In this document: positions 1 through 11,259 of the stretch, one piece after another | Layout of the letters: every line of letters starts with the position of its first letter | How positions within the stretch are numbered: position 1 is the stretch's first letter | Source of the DNA: Mycocentrospora acerina | Taxonomy: Eukaryota; Ascomycota; Dothideomycetes; Pleosporales | DNA: 64,000 nucleotides | Direction: 5' to 3' | NCBI GenBank assembly: GCA_022701365.1 | Contig: JAKUHH010000080.1 | Coordinates: 560,436-624,435 of the forward strand | Program-made: the position numbers and the translations under genes | The notes under the pieces: generated by a model | The model's database searches: none | What the model saw: the letters and a program-made list of their open reading frames with translations, nothing else | What the model was told of the DNA's origin: nothing

Positions 1-1177
1 AGCGACAATCCAGGCTTGGCCAACATCACCCTTTGGTGGATGCCAAAAAGGTAGATACCATACGATGAGAAGTGCCAAAGCATCGATACGAAGCCAGGGC
101 ATGGGAGTTTGCACCAAGTTGGTGAACATGAAAACAAACAAAGCTCCTAGAAGTTCGCCAAAGTTGGAACCGCCAACCATGATCTGTGACCAAGCCGAGT
201 TCCCAAGGTATCGGCGTGCCACTGCAGGGACGATGCCGTTCTCGAGATATCGATGTCCGTAAAGTGCCAAAGCATATCCAGGGAGAAGCCAGATAAACTT
301 CCTATGTGTGAAAATAATCTTCATTCCTGTCCAGACCGATTCCACAAAGAGATAGAAGCCTCCAGCAACAGCCTTGGCATATGTTGGTTCACCCTCTAGC
401 ACGAACTCATAAGCCCTTGGAGCCGCTTCCTCGTCGATGAAGAACCATAGGATCGCCGCCGCTGTGAAGAAGATGGGCGTTATGATGAAGGAGTAGTTGT
501 TGCCAAAATAAGGTATAAGCGCGAGCGCTGTGCAAAAGGCGCCAGCAGTGCCAGAGGTCTCGTAAAAGATGTGGACGAGCGAATCCATTTGTCTTAACTT
601 CTGCACGTTGCCGCCGACAAGGTCGCGGGGAATCACGCGACGGATAAGTTCGACCATGCCGTACACGACACCACAAACACAGACTGTGCTTTTATGAGTA
701 CGAATCTCAAGTCTCGAGGCTCAATAGCTTACAGATAGGGATCATGCCATCGGTGTTGTAGTCGCCATAGTAGCTAAAATCTCCCGGTTTTTGTTCGCTC
801 GGCGCGAATTTGCCTCCAGTTGCTGCGTCGAGGATCAACAACAAACTGCTCATAACTCCAAAGATGAGTATTGCGCATGACAATACGTTTTTTGTTGGGA
901 ATCGTTTGATCAAGGGCGCAATGAGAATCGATCCGACACATTGAAAGGCCTGGTTCAGGCCTGTCAAGAGACCCACGCGTTGAAAGGTGATGGATGCATG
1001 CAGCTTATTCCCAAGTTGGTCGTAACGGTTGGTTGCAAGAGCGATGACAGATCCGTTGAACGCCTCGAGCCCGAACTTGTACATCATGATGCCGGCGATA
1101 TATATGGCGATGTTGCGGCGTTCGAGGGGCGTGTATATATTCCATGTTTCTCGAACGACGGCGATTGGACGAAACAT
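1..1177 (-). CDS. MFS transporter, 3' end cut by window edge
   Basis: This is a polytopic membrane carrier of the major facilitator superfamily; the substrate is unknown. Exon 1 is 733-1177, a 49-bp GTAAGC..CACAG intron spans 684-732, and exon 2 runs from 683 off the left edge. The split codon restores a continuous frame. The protein begins MFRPIAVVRETW and has several hydrophobic helices, with a charged loop after about residue 150 containing the motif YGMVELIRRVIP. The gene reads out of the window, so the C-terminus is missing. ORFs on the opposite strand at 941-1262 are shadows. I recognise the fold but not a named subfamily, and nothing here identifies a transported compound. Confidence 0.75.
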
Positions 1178-2562
1178 TTTAATGTGCGAGACACGAAGAC
1201 GTGTGGCCGTATGCTACAGAGAGCAAAACGAGCCCGGATATGCGGAGAGTCCTAGTTTATAGTATACGATACCGGGACTTTGGTGTTGAGTTATTGACCA
1301 ATCAGAGTTAAAGAGTATTGCATGTGGAACTGCGGGCACGCTACGGCTCTCCCACGAGGTTTGGAGGCTGTGACGCCCGTATCTGTAACAGAGAGGCATT
1401 TGAGGAGCCTTGCAATACGCGTCAATAAAACAGGCGATGCAATTGTCCAAGAGGCGTAGCCCAGTCCAAGGAGTGTAGCCCAGTCCCGTTACAGACTTGG
1501 CGGAACAGTGTAAGCTGACCACTCAGACTGTCGAACGCTCCACGTGGACCTGACCCGCCTCAGAGAACCGTCTCAAACGACCAGGATAAACAGCCCACAC
1601 ATGGGAATAACTGTGCTATGCAGTGGGATATGCTTTTCTCGCATAAATATGTCTTTTTAGATAAAGCGTGACTGCTGAGCCGTGATATACATGCGGATAC
1701 TGGAGAGGAACTGTTCCCATTCGTGAAATTGTGGGAAAATTGGCTTGGAAGTGGAGCATACCAACAAACCTTCGTAGTTACACCGAAATATTTTATCATG
1801 TCGAATATTCAATGTGACTATCTTGTCTCTCAAGTTATAGATATAAGTGAGCAGGGCTGTGCGAGAAACCCATGTTCCAAACACAAGCTCGCAGCTCGTA
1901 CGCCAATTGACGCCGTTAGCTAGCAAGGTGTATGAGATGCTGAGTAGCATAACGACCCTCACAGTAATGAAATTTGAGTGTTGCAATAGAAGTGACCGCG
2001 GCTGACAAGCCATGGTGATCGACTCAGGGTTCGAGTAGAACACGTGGACCCCACCCGGGAATCGGCTGCCGTGCATGGGCGTCGTAGGTGGGTCTTTGTT
2101 GTGCTTGTCACTTCATGAGTCTCGTTCGATCATGGCGCTGTTGCAATAGAGACAACTCAGGTACCATTGCTAGGGTAGGTACGTTTGAGAATTCAGATTC
2201 CTTTGAAACCATCTCAGAACTACGGCAAAACCAATGATTGCTGTTGTCATGTGAAGAGTGGAGTTCTCAAAGACCAATATGAGGATCTTTTTGTTGAGCG
2301 TGTTCATTTGGAGAAAGCCATGTCGCATCAGTCATCTATTTGATTGCGCAAGAGGGCTTATAGCTGACCTTTGGCCTCTGCCAACCGTGTACCGCACCTG
2401 CACACGTGTGCCTGTAGTCGCCTGGGCCACCATCTAGCTTGCGCCATCGACGGCATACAATCTGTAGCTAGCCTGTCGACTCGGCTCTTGATGCGTTTCA
2501 AAAAACACTACGCCCCCAAGTTTGTCATTTTACCAACCGCGGGCCGAAGGTGTCACGATATC
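1178..2562. other. Intergenic region, no gene seen
   Basis: About 1.4 kb lies between the MFS start and the Cwc21 stop. The ORFs here are short, overlap in several frames and show no family features. A 12-bp direct repeat (gtagcccagtcc) occurs at 1456-1467 and 1475-1486. The palindrome CACGTG, an E-box type bHLH core, occurs at 1541 and again 500 bp away at 2041, both followed by GACC. These may belong to the MFS promoter, but that is inference. Confidence 0.4.
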
Positions 2563-3180
2563 TCAATCCGAATCATCCTCCTTGTATCGTCTCGCCTCCT
2601 TTGCGCGCTCCACCTTCTCTTCGTCTTCAGCCTCTCTCTTAGCAAGACTGTCTCGCAGCCTTTCTTCTTGTTTCCGCCAGTGGCTGCCTTCCTCGTAGTC
2701 GGCACTAATGCCAAGCGCTTTCCTCAATCTCTCGCTCTCTTCAATCTTAGCTTTCGCAAGGTCATGGACTTGATGGGACTTGAGGCGCTTGGCATTGGGA
2801 CCCAAGTCTTTACCCTGTTTCCGTTCCTCGCTAAGCTTGCGGCGCAGAGCTTCACACTGGTCGTCGATGTCATCTTCGTCGACGCTGATGTAGATTAGTA
2901 TGTGATGCTCGACGCATACCTGCGTGCACAGTGTTGGAAAGTAGACGCACCCTTCCTCTTCGAGCTTGTCTCTCAACTCAAACACCTTGACCTCTATGTC
3001 GCGCTTGGCTTCGTGTTCGAGGATTTCGGCGTCTGGCTGGCGTGGGCGATGCTTGGCCGACTCCCAGTCCTTTGGGTAGGGCGCTGCCTTGTCGCGTGGT
3101 CTGAGCAGCGAGCGGTTCTTCTGAACATAGCCAGAGGTACCGCTACCTCTTGGCGTAGTGAGACCGACGTTGTCAGCCAT
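2563..3180 (-). CDS. CWC21: Pre-mRNA splicing factor Cwc21 (cwf21 domain)
   Basis: Cwc21, the fungal counterpart of the SRRM2 N-terminus, binds the spliceosome near Prp8 and Snu114 in the nucleus. Exons are 2951-3180 and 2563-2884, giving 183 aa. The N-terminus MADNVGLTTPRGSGTSGYVQ is the diagnostic Cwc21 start. The cwf21 helix pair follows, with ILEHEAKRDIEVKVFELRDKLEEEG running into VDEDDIDDQCEALRRKL and the intron falling between them. The C-terminus is a charged coiled coil ending in EDDSD. The 66-bp intron (2885-2950) is in frame and has no stop, so an unspliced message would still be translated. The frame also stays open upstream to 3411, but the family start is at 3180. The gene is divergent from Cdc123 across 254 bp. 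Confidence 0.9.
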   Translation of the reverse strand: MADNVGLTTPRGSGTSGYVQKNRSLLRPRDKAAPYPKDWESAKHRPRQPDAEILEHEAKRDIEVKVFELRDKLEEEGCVYFPTLCTQVCVEHHILIYISVDEDDIDDQCEALRRKLSEERKQGKDLGPNAKRLKSHQVHDLAKAKIEESERLRKALGISADYEEGSHWRKQEERLRDSLAKREAEDEEKVERAKEARRYKEDDSD

Positions 3181-3434
3181 GGTGTAGATTGAAAGCAGGT
3201 TGTTGGTCTTTCGTGATAGTTGCAGGTGTTTGGCGCGCGACATGGATGGTTCGGAGCGGAGAAGTCGGAGGTGCCAAGCCCTGATGACCGCACTGGCCCC
3301 GCGAATTCTTGCCCGCCCGCGCGGAGGGGACTTTGGAAGTGAAAGACTCACACACACAAAATGGAGTCGACACTTGGTTCTACAACTCTCACCGAGTCTC
3401 TCCACCACCATTCCTCGGCTTCACACCGACCACC
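3181..3434. promoter_or_regulatory. Shared divergent promoter, CWC21 / CDC123
   Basis: Only 254 bp separate the two start codons, so both promoters and both 5' leaders must fit in this gap. No clear TATA box or recognised operator was found. Co-regulation is an inference from spacing alone. Confidence 0.5.
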
Positions 3435-4738
3435 ATGAGCTCCGTAGAAACGGCCAGCGAACTACCAGCGTCTACGTCTGCGGATGGCAGGCTCACAGAA
3501 CTACCCTTCCTGCCCGTTACGAAGAGTCACATTCTGAACTGCTCGTATCATACCTGGCACCCAAAGTCGGTTCAAGCATGATGCCATTTCCACATGATTC
3601 AAGTCTAATACTCTCCAGATACCGCAGTGTAACCCCCAAAGCGCGTCTCGTTCCTCTGCCGCCGGCCTTTCTCGACTACTTGCGCTCAGATGGCATCATT
3701 CTTCCGCCAGAAGAGACAGACAACCCCACATGGTCCGACAATGACAGCGGCATCTTCTCCGGCGCTGATAACAACGAGGACGACGCTGAAGAGACGCCCG
3801 ACCCGAGTGCCAACTGGCGCGAGACTCATGAGGCCATCGAGCGCACGATCGAAGAACTAGGCGGCAAAGTTGCACCGAAGCTCAACTGGAGCGCGCCCAA
3901 AGACGCGACCTGGATTGCTGCAACCAACAGCATGGAGTGTCAGACACCCAACGACATCTACCTGCTGCTGAAGAGCAGTGATTTCGTTACACACGACGTA
4001 GCGCACGCGTTCGACGACACTGCAGACCAGTTTACGACACCGGATCCCGAAATACCATACCATCTTGTCTTGCGAAAGTGGATCACACTCAATCCCAGTG
4101 TCGAGTTCCGGTGCTTTGTGCGCAACCGACGGCTCATTGCACTGTGCCAGCGAGATCTGAATCATTTCGACTTTCTCTTCAACATGCAAGACAAGCTACA
4201 ACAGACTATCCAAGATTTTTTCGATGCCCGACTACGCGACACCTTCCCAGACCCGAATTTCACCTTTGATGTTTACGTTCCGCCGCCACACAACAAAGTT
4301 TGGCTCGTGGACGTCAATCCTTGGGCCATGCGGACAGATCCCTTACTTTTCTCATGGCTAGAACTTCTCACGATGGAGATTCCCGAAATCCCAGAATTCA
4401 AGAACGAGGCAATTGAGACAACAGTTCGGTTCAGAATAGCACAGCCTGGGGAGACAAGCGCCTTGACGCCTGAAATAGACGACGAGACATCAGACGGAGA
4501 GGAGACAGATGAGGATGATGTTGAAGAGATTTGGCAACCTGAGTTTCGCCTAGTAAGAAAAGATGACCCAGAGGCTTATGGTTTCGCTACTCCGCAGTAC
4601 AGCGCGCACAAGCTTCCGAAGGATGTAGTAGATGCGAGTAGTGGTGGTGAAGGAAACATGAGAGAGTTTGCGATGCAGTGGCAGGAGGCTCAAAAGCTGG
4701 CCGAACAGCAGAGGCAGGAGGACAGTGAAGATGACTAG
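3435..4738 (+). CDS. CDC123: Cdc123 / D123 translation initiation factor assembly protein
   Basis: Cdc123 is an ATP-grasp-fold protein that promotes assembly of the eIF2 heterotrimer in the cytoplasm. Exon 1 (3435-3565) encodes MSSVETASEL and the hallmark FLPVTKSHILNCSYHTWHPK. A 53-bp intron (3566-3618) precedes exon 2 (3619-4738), which continues Y-RSVTPKARLVPLP; the total is 416 aa. The donor GTCGGT is weak, but the join restores the family motif exactly. The core motifs VEFRCFVRNRRLIALCQRD and VWLVDVNPWAMRTDPLLFSW carry the nucleotide and metal-binding residues. The C-terminal tail is acidic (EETDEDDVEE and EDSEDD), as in the family. The frame reading upstream to 3200 is open but is not the start. 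Confidence 0.93.
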
Positions 4739-5162
4739 AGGAGAAATCTACGAGATATTATTTCAGTATACATGAAACGTACCGATACCAGAAGGGCACC
4801 AGTTTCCCAACTTCTTATCTACGCTATTCAGATCCTAGCCGTGCATCTCAAGCGATTGGATAAATTAATTGTTATGCGTACACATGCGGTGACGGATTTC
4901 TACGTGGAGTGATGTGTTGCCATTGCGTGACTCGTGCGTGCACGGCTTCGTTTTGTTTCACCGATTGGCAGGCAAGGTGCATGATTCGACGACATTCGAG
5001 CTTTCCTCATCACTCCACTCATCAACAACTCTTGGCTTGAGACGAAATCTGCAGTCTTCAATCTCTGGATGATAGATGTTTGCCCAGATTCTTTCTCGAC
5101 AATTATCCTGCGTCTATCACGGAAGTTGCATACCTTGAATACACACCGCAACACAAGTTAAC
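4739..5162. other. Intergenic region, no gene seen
   Basis: These 424 bp contain the 3' end of CDC123 and the promoter of the following F-box-like gene. No repeats, RNA genes or conserved coding frames were recognised. The short ORF on the minus strand at 4900-5154 has no family features. Confidence 0.4.
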
Positions 5163-6338
5163 ATGAGCATAACAAGCGAACCAAGCTCGATTGATCGAGC
5201 ATACTGCGGCTTTCTGTCACTTCCTACTGAGCTTCGATGTCACATTTACGACTACATCCTCTCAGACTCTCAAGCCGTCACGATAAGTGCAGGCTACGTC
5301 ACCATTTTTGGGAATAGAATACAAGATCGCGCACGAAAGACGGAAATCCCAGGATTACCTCTAAATCTCGCACCAATAGTGCGAAATTGCTACGATGCGT
5401 CTCTTATTTCAGTAGCAAATCCACCCGAGGTTCCAATCGATAATGGCTGGGTGGGTGAGATTGGCCAAGGAAATCTTGGGTATCCAGCGCCTTTGGCGTT
5501 ATTGCAAACATGTCGCCTGGTAAATGATGAATTGAATGACTACACGCAAAAGAAGAAGCATATTTCGCGGATCCAGATGCCAGATGAGAGTCAGGAAGAA
5601 GAAGACGACGACGACGACGAGGAAGGACTATCACTGCATGTGACATATCCTTATGGAATCTTAATACTGAAGAGCATGTATCCGTTCTTGCTGAAGCAGG
5701 CAAAACGAGTGTATATCACGGGACATTACGCCAATTCAAGGAACTATGAGCCTGAAACAAACGAACGACACAGCACAAGCGACGAGGAGCTTCCGTTACG
5801 TAGCGTCGACGATTCAGAATCATCAACTACGCCAACTCCCGTACGATCATTCGTCCATCTAGCCACTACCAGTTCTCAAAACTCTCCCTCCACCACCGGC
5901 CGCCCACGTCTCCGTCTCTGTGACGCATATCAACGCGACCAATCTGAGTCCGATAGAATAAGAACGTCTTTCCCCTCCTTCTCCCCTACAACCACAACCC
6001 ACGCCCCTGAAGCACTCGCCCATCTAGTTCACACGCTCCTCCCATCATCTCAGACTCAGCTTGTCAAACTCTCAGCTAGAATTGTTTATCCTGGTGAGTA
6101 CAAGTTCGTCTGGTCCGATGACAACAGCCCCGTCACACACATTATGCGCAACATCTGTGGCGGTAAAATCGACATGCAGGTCAAGAGGAGCAACATAGGG
6201 ACGGGACTTTATCTGGTTGTGAGGCCAAAAACTGATGGTAGGATGATCAGTACGAGTTGGGTGAATTGGCGGGTAGGACCGGAACGGAGAGCAGGGGTGG
6301 ATGTGGAGGATCTGGATGCGTTTTTGTTAGAAGAGTAG
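5163..6338 (+). CDS. F-box-like domain protein, uncharacterised
   Basis: This is a single-exon gene of 391 aa. Residues 17-33 read FLSLPTELRCHIYDYIL, a typical fungal F-box-like helix, which in true F-box proteins contacts Skp1. The segment near residue 113 (LALLQTCRLVNDEL) matches the second element often seen in this fungal family. An acidic run (EEEDDDDDEE) lies near residue 145, and residues 205-265 form a Ser/Thr/Pro-rich disordered stretch. The C-terminal part may be a folded domain that I do not recognise. The start is the first ATG of the frame and matches family N-termini. Substrate and function are unknown; orphan genes of this type are common in Dothideomycetes. Confidence 0.7.
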   Translation: MSITSEPSSIDRAYCGFLSLPTELRCHIYDYILSDSQAVTISAGYVTIFGNRIQDRARKTEIPGLPLNLAPIVRNCYDASLISVANPPEVPIDNGWVGEIGQGNLGYPAPLALLQTCRLVNDELNDYTQKKKHISRIQMPDESQEEEDDDDDEEGLSLHVTYPYGILILKSMYPFLLKQAKRVYITGHYANSRNYEPETNERHSTSDEELPLRSVDDSESSTTPTPVRSFVHLATTSSQNSPSTTGRPRLRLCDAYQRDQSESDRIRTSFPSFSPTTTTHAPEALAHLVHTLLPSSQTQLVKLSARIVYPGEYKFVWSDDNSPVTHIMRNICGGKIDMQVKRSNIGTGLYLVVRPKTDGRMISTSWVNWRVGPERRAGVDVEDLDAFLLEE

Positions 6339-6830
6339 GATTGAGCGAGTAGTTTGGATTAGATGGTTGGTTCTTGTTGTGCTATAATTCTGCTGGAAGC
6401 GTGTTTGTTTATATGGTAAAGAGAATGGTCGTAGGTGGTCATTATATGCTTACGGTGCTGGACATGCAGGCTATAGACATCCGCTTGTGGAAGCTTGTTC
6501 ATATTCTCACTATTAGTTCCATACTTAATACATCATTCTTTTAAGCTAATTGGAGTCACTTGCAAATATTTTACATTCATAAATGAGGCTTAAGAAGTGA
6601 AATGAATCCGATATGAGAAAGGCCCATAGTCAACGGCACAGGAAGAAGCTTAGACAACCGTGTCTCAAAGAAATATTGAGAATATCATGAGTTTATGTAA
6701 TATGGTTGCTTCATTGATATGTCATGAACCTAGTATGACAATCTTTCAAGTTCTCTTTTCCCCCATCAATCACCTCAGCATCTGACTCCCTCTTCAATCC
6801 CATGCACCTTCCCATGTCGGAGCAATCAGC
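6339..6830. other. Intergenic region between convergent genes
   Basis: The F-box-like gene (+) and the uS14 gene (-) converge here. The sequence is moderately AT-rich and contains only terminal UTR-like sequence. Nothing else was identified. Confidence 0.4.
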
Positions 6831-7123
6831 TCAACGGTACTGACAAAATATCAGCATACGTTTACTCATTGCCCTAAGCCTGTTCTACTGACCTTAACAA
6901 ATCCAATATCTGCAGCCTTCTCCCTGAATGCCTGACGACTCATGTTGAGTCCGTACTTGCGGATCAAACCCGCATGTTTCCGCTCACCGGTGACGACACT
7001 ATCACACCATTAGCATATTTAACAGAGGTGATGTTACCTTGGGAGAATGCCATTGACTTACCAGCTTCGCGAGCCCTTGCCATAGGTGCGTGGGCGGGAG
7101 TACCAAACGCTCTCGTGGGACAT
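6831..7123 (-). CDS. RPS29: 40S ribosomal protein S29 (uS14), zinc-ligand-poor form
   Basis: uS14 sits in the head of the 40S subunit and contacts 18S rRNA. The gene is too fragmented to show as one ORF: exons are 7062-7123, 6893-6998 and 6831-6839, with introns of 63 and 53 bp. The product is 58 aa, starting MSHESVWYSRPRTYGKGSRS and ending GFVKYR, against about 56 aa for the family. The last exon encodes only Tyr-Arg-stop. The middle contains HAGLIRKYGLNMSRQAF, which fixes the identification. Classical eukaryotic uS14 carries four zinc-binding cysteines; here only Cys21 remains. The second cysteine is lost in the stretch VVTGERKHAG and the last pair is Ser41 and Ala44. The gene is divergent from CTF4. 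Confidence 0.92.
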
Positions 7124-8011
7124 GGCGCTGGTGGTGGTAGATGCGCCGAATTGGAGGGGTTCAACTGGGCGGGATAGGGAGTATAGGGGATTGGGAAGTA
7201 TAGAGAGTTTGAGATGGGGTGGAGAGTGTGAGTTTGAGAGGTGTGGACGATCGGCAGTGTGCGATAGTACCTTGATGGCTACGTTGCTTTGGTGCTCACG
7301 TGAGGGCGTATCCTTGGGTTTGGGGTGAGCTTAGTGGGATTTATCAGACATTGTAAAATGGTGCGGAAAATAAGAAAGATTATAGAAGGAAAGGTGTGGG
7401 TAGTGAATGGGTAGAATAGAGGAAGTAGATATCTATGAGAGTGGAAGTTCTGCCCACGCAAGAGTTTACTCCAAAGCTAACAGTAGAACGTGGCAAGAGT
7501 CTAGAGTGCGAAGATCTTGAAGAGAAACGAGCAAGTGTTGGAGATTTACTTGGATTTTGTCGTTTTTCATAACTACTACGTTAATATAGTGATGAGGGTT
7601 AGGGATATGTCAATTATATGCCTCTTCGTACCTGACCGCAGCATTTGAAGTCAGATTGATATTACGTGTTACGGCTTGTGAGTGACGGAATGAGCTTTTA
7701 CTAGAGCAGTTTTCAGCTTAAATGGTCAAAATGCCCAACAGTATGTACACTTGGGGACCGCCTTGACTGCGTGCCTGGACAGTGAGAGCAAGTTTCATAG
7801 CGACCCAGGAATTTACACATTTCATCAGTATTAAGCAACACGCTTATAAAATTGAATTTCGGCGACAATTTAATTGAACACCATTAATGTTAGAGTTGAG
7901 GGTTGACGAGATGACGAGGTGGGGAACGAGAAAGCACAGACTCCACTTTACGCGTTGTCGCGTCTACGCGCAACACGAGAGCAAAGTATCGACAATCCAC
8001 CCTTTACATCA
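7124..8011. promoter_or_regulatory. Divergent intergenic region, RPS29 / CTF4
   Basis: This 888-bp region separates the two start codons. It contains several short GA- and T-rich tracts (for example 7360-7400) but no motif I can name with confidence. The ORFs at 6974-7328 are shadows of the uS14 exons or random. Confidence 0.4.
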
Positions 8012-10833
8012 ATGGCTCTACAACAACGGCTTCGCGGACGTCAGGCTCGTATGTCTTCCAATACCCATTTCTAGTTACCAAGAAACTCACATACCCTTCA
8101 GACGCCCCTGGCGCGACTTATCTTGCCTACACGCCAAATGGAAAGAAACTCATCACAGCCGGAGTCGACAACTACTGTCGCATATTTACCACCGGATCCG
8201 ACGATGAGCCTATTACTGTGGACGATTGCCAGGAAGGTAACACGGCAATTGTTGCTGGGGTGTGTACATACATTCTTCTTACAGCATACGGAAGACTGAC
8301 TAGTAGCGTAGAATGGCTTCTTCATTACTGGGTCTGAAGATGGCACAGTGAGCAAGTACTCGCTGGAGGGCAACAAATTCGAAGAGATACTGGTCAGGAC
8401 CACGCTGCCTGTCCGAGATGTAGCGCTGAGTCCAAATGGGAACTGGATCGCGGTTGCGAGCGAGTACGTTTCTATGCACAATCACAGACACAGGATGTTG
8501 ACACGAACAGCGAGCTTGTAGTCAATGTCGTAAGCACAAAAGACATGACCAAAATCCGAACATTACGCGACCAGCCCCGAGCTGTGAAGCACGTCTCTTT
8601 CAACAAGTCGGGAGACAAGCTAGCCGTATCATGCACAGATGGCAATGTATACATGTATAATCTTGATGAAGACGAACCTGAGATGATCAAGAGGGTGGAT
8701 GGCATGATAAAGAGTCTGGAGACGGATGCAGAGCCCAGCTCGAGGGTCCTGTGGCACCCAGACGGTCGGGCGTTTGCTACACCTACAGCACTACGAGACG
8801 TGCAGGTCATGTCAACGAGCGACTGGGAACGTCAGCGCGTCTTCAAGACAGGCCATACTTCTGATATCACGGCAGCAGCATGGTCGCCAAATGGAGCTCT
8901 CCTTGCGACCACCTCAGGCGATCTGAGTCTCTGCCTATGGGATACCAAGACTCAGAAAGTGCTGAAGAAGTACGACGATATCAAGGCGACTATCCTGGCC
9001 GTGGCATGGCATCCCACAGAAAACATTCTCTCCTACACCAACAACGAGGGCGAGCTGTTCATCCACACAGACTTTGTGCCTGAGGAACATATCCCGCTGC
9101 TCCAGAAATCCACAGTCTCGGCACCTTTCTTCCACGATCCGTCTGAAGGCCGGACTGGCGCACTCAATGTTGCAAATGGAGCGACGACTGTCCTGCCCGA
9201 ACGGCGGCCACGGCAACGAGACGGAACTCCTGATTCCTTGGATGATCTGCTTGGACCAGACTTCAGGGACGACGATGCAGATGACAACGGAGACGAGGAT
9301 ATGAATGACTTTGTGGTCGATGACGATGGTGCCGGCTATGCACCTGCTCTGAACGGCCACGGCAAACGTCCGAACAACCACTCCACAAGTGGTCTCGAAC
9401 CTGCCTCCAAACGACGCGCTCCTACCAGCTCTGCGCTCTTCCGGCCCCAAGTCCATGAGCCCTTCCAGCCCGGGAGCACACCTTGGCGCGGAAATCGTCG
9501 TCTGCTATGCTGCTCATTAACGGGACACGTCGAGACTGTCTCCCAAGAAGGACGACATCACACTGTGAGCGTGTCTTTTTACGACGAACACACATTCCGC
9601 CCCTTTCACTTTACAGACGTCTTCCTGTATGATAAAGCATGTCTGAACGAAAACGGCACTCTCTTCTCGTGTCAGCCAAACAGCACCGGCGATGGCAATG
9701 CAGCAATGATATACTATCGACCACACGAAACATGGACCACACGAACAGACTGGCGTACCAACCTGCCCACTGGCGAATCCGTGACGGCGATTGCTCTCTC
9801 AGACAGTTACATCTGTGTGACGACGTCTGCAAACTACGTGCGCATCTACTCTCTCTTTGGGCTGCCAATTCGCGTGTACCGGCAAAAGTCGTCCCCAGCG
9901 GTGACCTGTGCAGCCTGGCGCGACTACATCCTCACGATTGGCAACGGGCCCATGCAAGCTGACGGGTCAACGCAACTGCTGTACACGATTGAAAACATCA
10001 AGCACGATACGGTCTACCAAGACGCCGACATTGTGGCGCTGCCGCCAAACACAACCCTCACGTCCGTCTTCTTCAGCGCAGAAGGCGACCCTTATATCTA
10101 CGACTCGGCCGGCGTGCTCGTTACCCTCCTCAACTGGCGGGTCGCAGGCCAAGCGCGCTGGTCGCCCATGCTCGACACCACGCTGCTCTCGCGCCTCGCG
10201 AGCGGCGGCAAACAAGAATCGTACTGGCCAGTAGGCGTTGCGCGCGACGCCAACTCGACGGTGAAATTCCACTGCATGATTGTCAAGGGGCGGGAAAAGT
10301 ACCCATCAGCCCCTGTGCCACACCTCAGCGACTTTGGCCTCGAAATCCCACTGTCCAGCGCTGTAGACCGGCGCAAGAAATCCGCCGTCAACGACGACGA
10401 CGACGATGCAGACGCCATGTCGGACGATGAAGACAATGCAGACGCCGCCGCCGCCGCAGGGAAAAACCCAGACGCCAAACACCACGAGCACGAACAGACA
10501 TTCATCCTCTCCTCGACGCTACACGCACAGCTCGCCTCGACGCTGTCTCACACGCGGCCCACGGCGGCGCAGAAGCAAGACCTCACCACGCTGGAAGTCG
10601 CCATTGACCGCGCGCTGCTGCAGCTGCTGGGGCTGGAGTGCCTGGCGGGCGAAGACCACGGGATGAAGGCGCTGGAGATTGTGAGTCTGATGCGGGATGC
10701 GAATGGCAAGATGCTCGATCTGGCAGGCAAGGTTGCAGATCGCTATGGGAGGGAGGTGTTGGGGGAGAAGATTCGAGAGTTGGCAGAACGGAGAGTGGCT
10801 GGGCTGGATGCCGATGGGGAGGATGAGTACTAG
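8012..10833 (+). CDS. CTF4: Ctf4 / Mcl1 (AND-1) replisome hub protein
   Basis: Ctf4 trimerises and links the CMG helicase to DNA polymerase alpha, and acts in sister-chromatid cohesion. Exons are 8012-8048, 8102-8259, 8312-8463 and 8511-10833, giving 889 aa. The three introns of 53, 52 and 47 bp all restore the frame. The N-terminal half is a WD40 propeller: exon 2 carries TYLAYTPNGKKLITAGVDN and DDEPITVDDCQEGN, exon 3 FFITGSEDGTVSKYSL, and further repeats lie near residues 130-310. An acidic linker (DDDADDNGDEDMNDFVVDDD) near residue 370 separates it from the SepB-type second propeller, and a helical C-terminal bundle follows. The size and order match fungal Mcl1. The start MALQQRLRG is short but in frame. 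Confidence 0.93.
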
Positions 10834-11259
10834 CGGAGCGAGAGCAATAAAGTCATGTTTCTTTTCTTCTCTTCGTTTTTTTTTAAAATAACTTGTGCAT
10901 GCATGGAATCAGAGCATTTACCTTTTTTTGTGAGTTGCACAAGTTGGTGGCGGTCAATGCGAGAGATTCAACAGCGCCAAATCAATCACATGGTCCATAC
11001 ACAAGCCTCATTTCCAAGCCGTGAACAATTTATTGGCCATTACTAAAAGGAGTAAGAACAGAGAAAGTGGACAATTCATCCCAAAACGCTTTGATATTTC
11101 GCTGGCAGTCCGCTCAAAAACTCCATTGAATCGCTCGCCACTGTCAAAAAGTATACATGGACCTATCAAAAGCAAGGTTTCGACAAGATGATGGATGCCA
11201 TTCAACAAATGGGAGCTAGACTGCTTTTTGTCGCGCCCCAGTGCACAGCACAAAAACGT
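10834..11259. other. Convergent 3' regions of CTF4 and alpha-tubulin
   Basis: About 426 bp separate the two stop codons. A T-rich tract (10855-10885) follows the CTF4 stop and may hold its polyadenylation signals. No gene is seen. Confidence 0.45.

Noticed and set aside
1657..2076. 139-codon minus-strand frame between the MFS gene and Cwc21
   Set aside because: It has no family features and competes with other open frames in the same interval.
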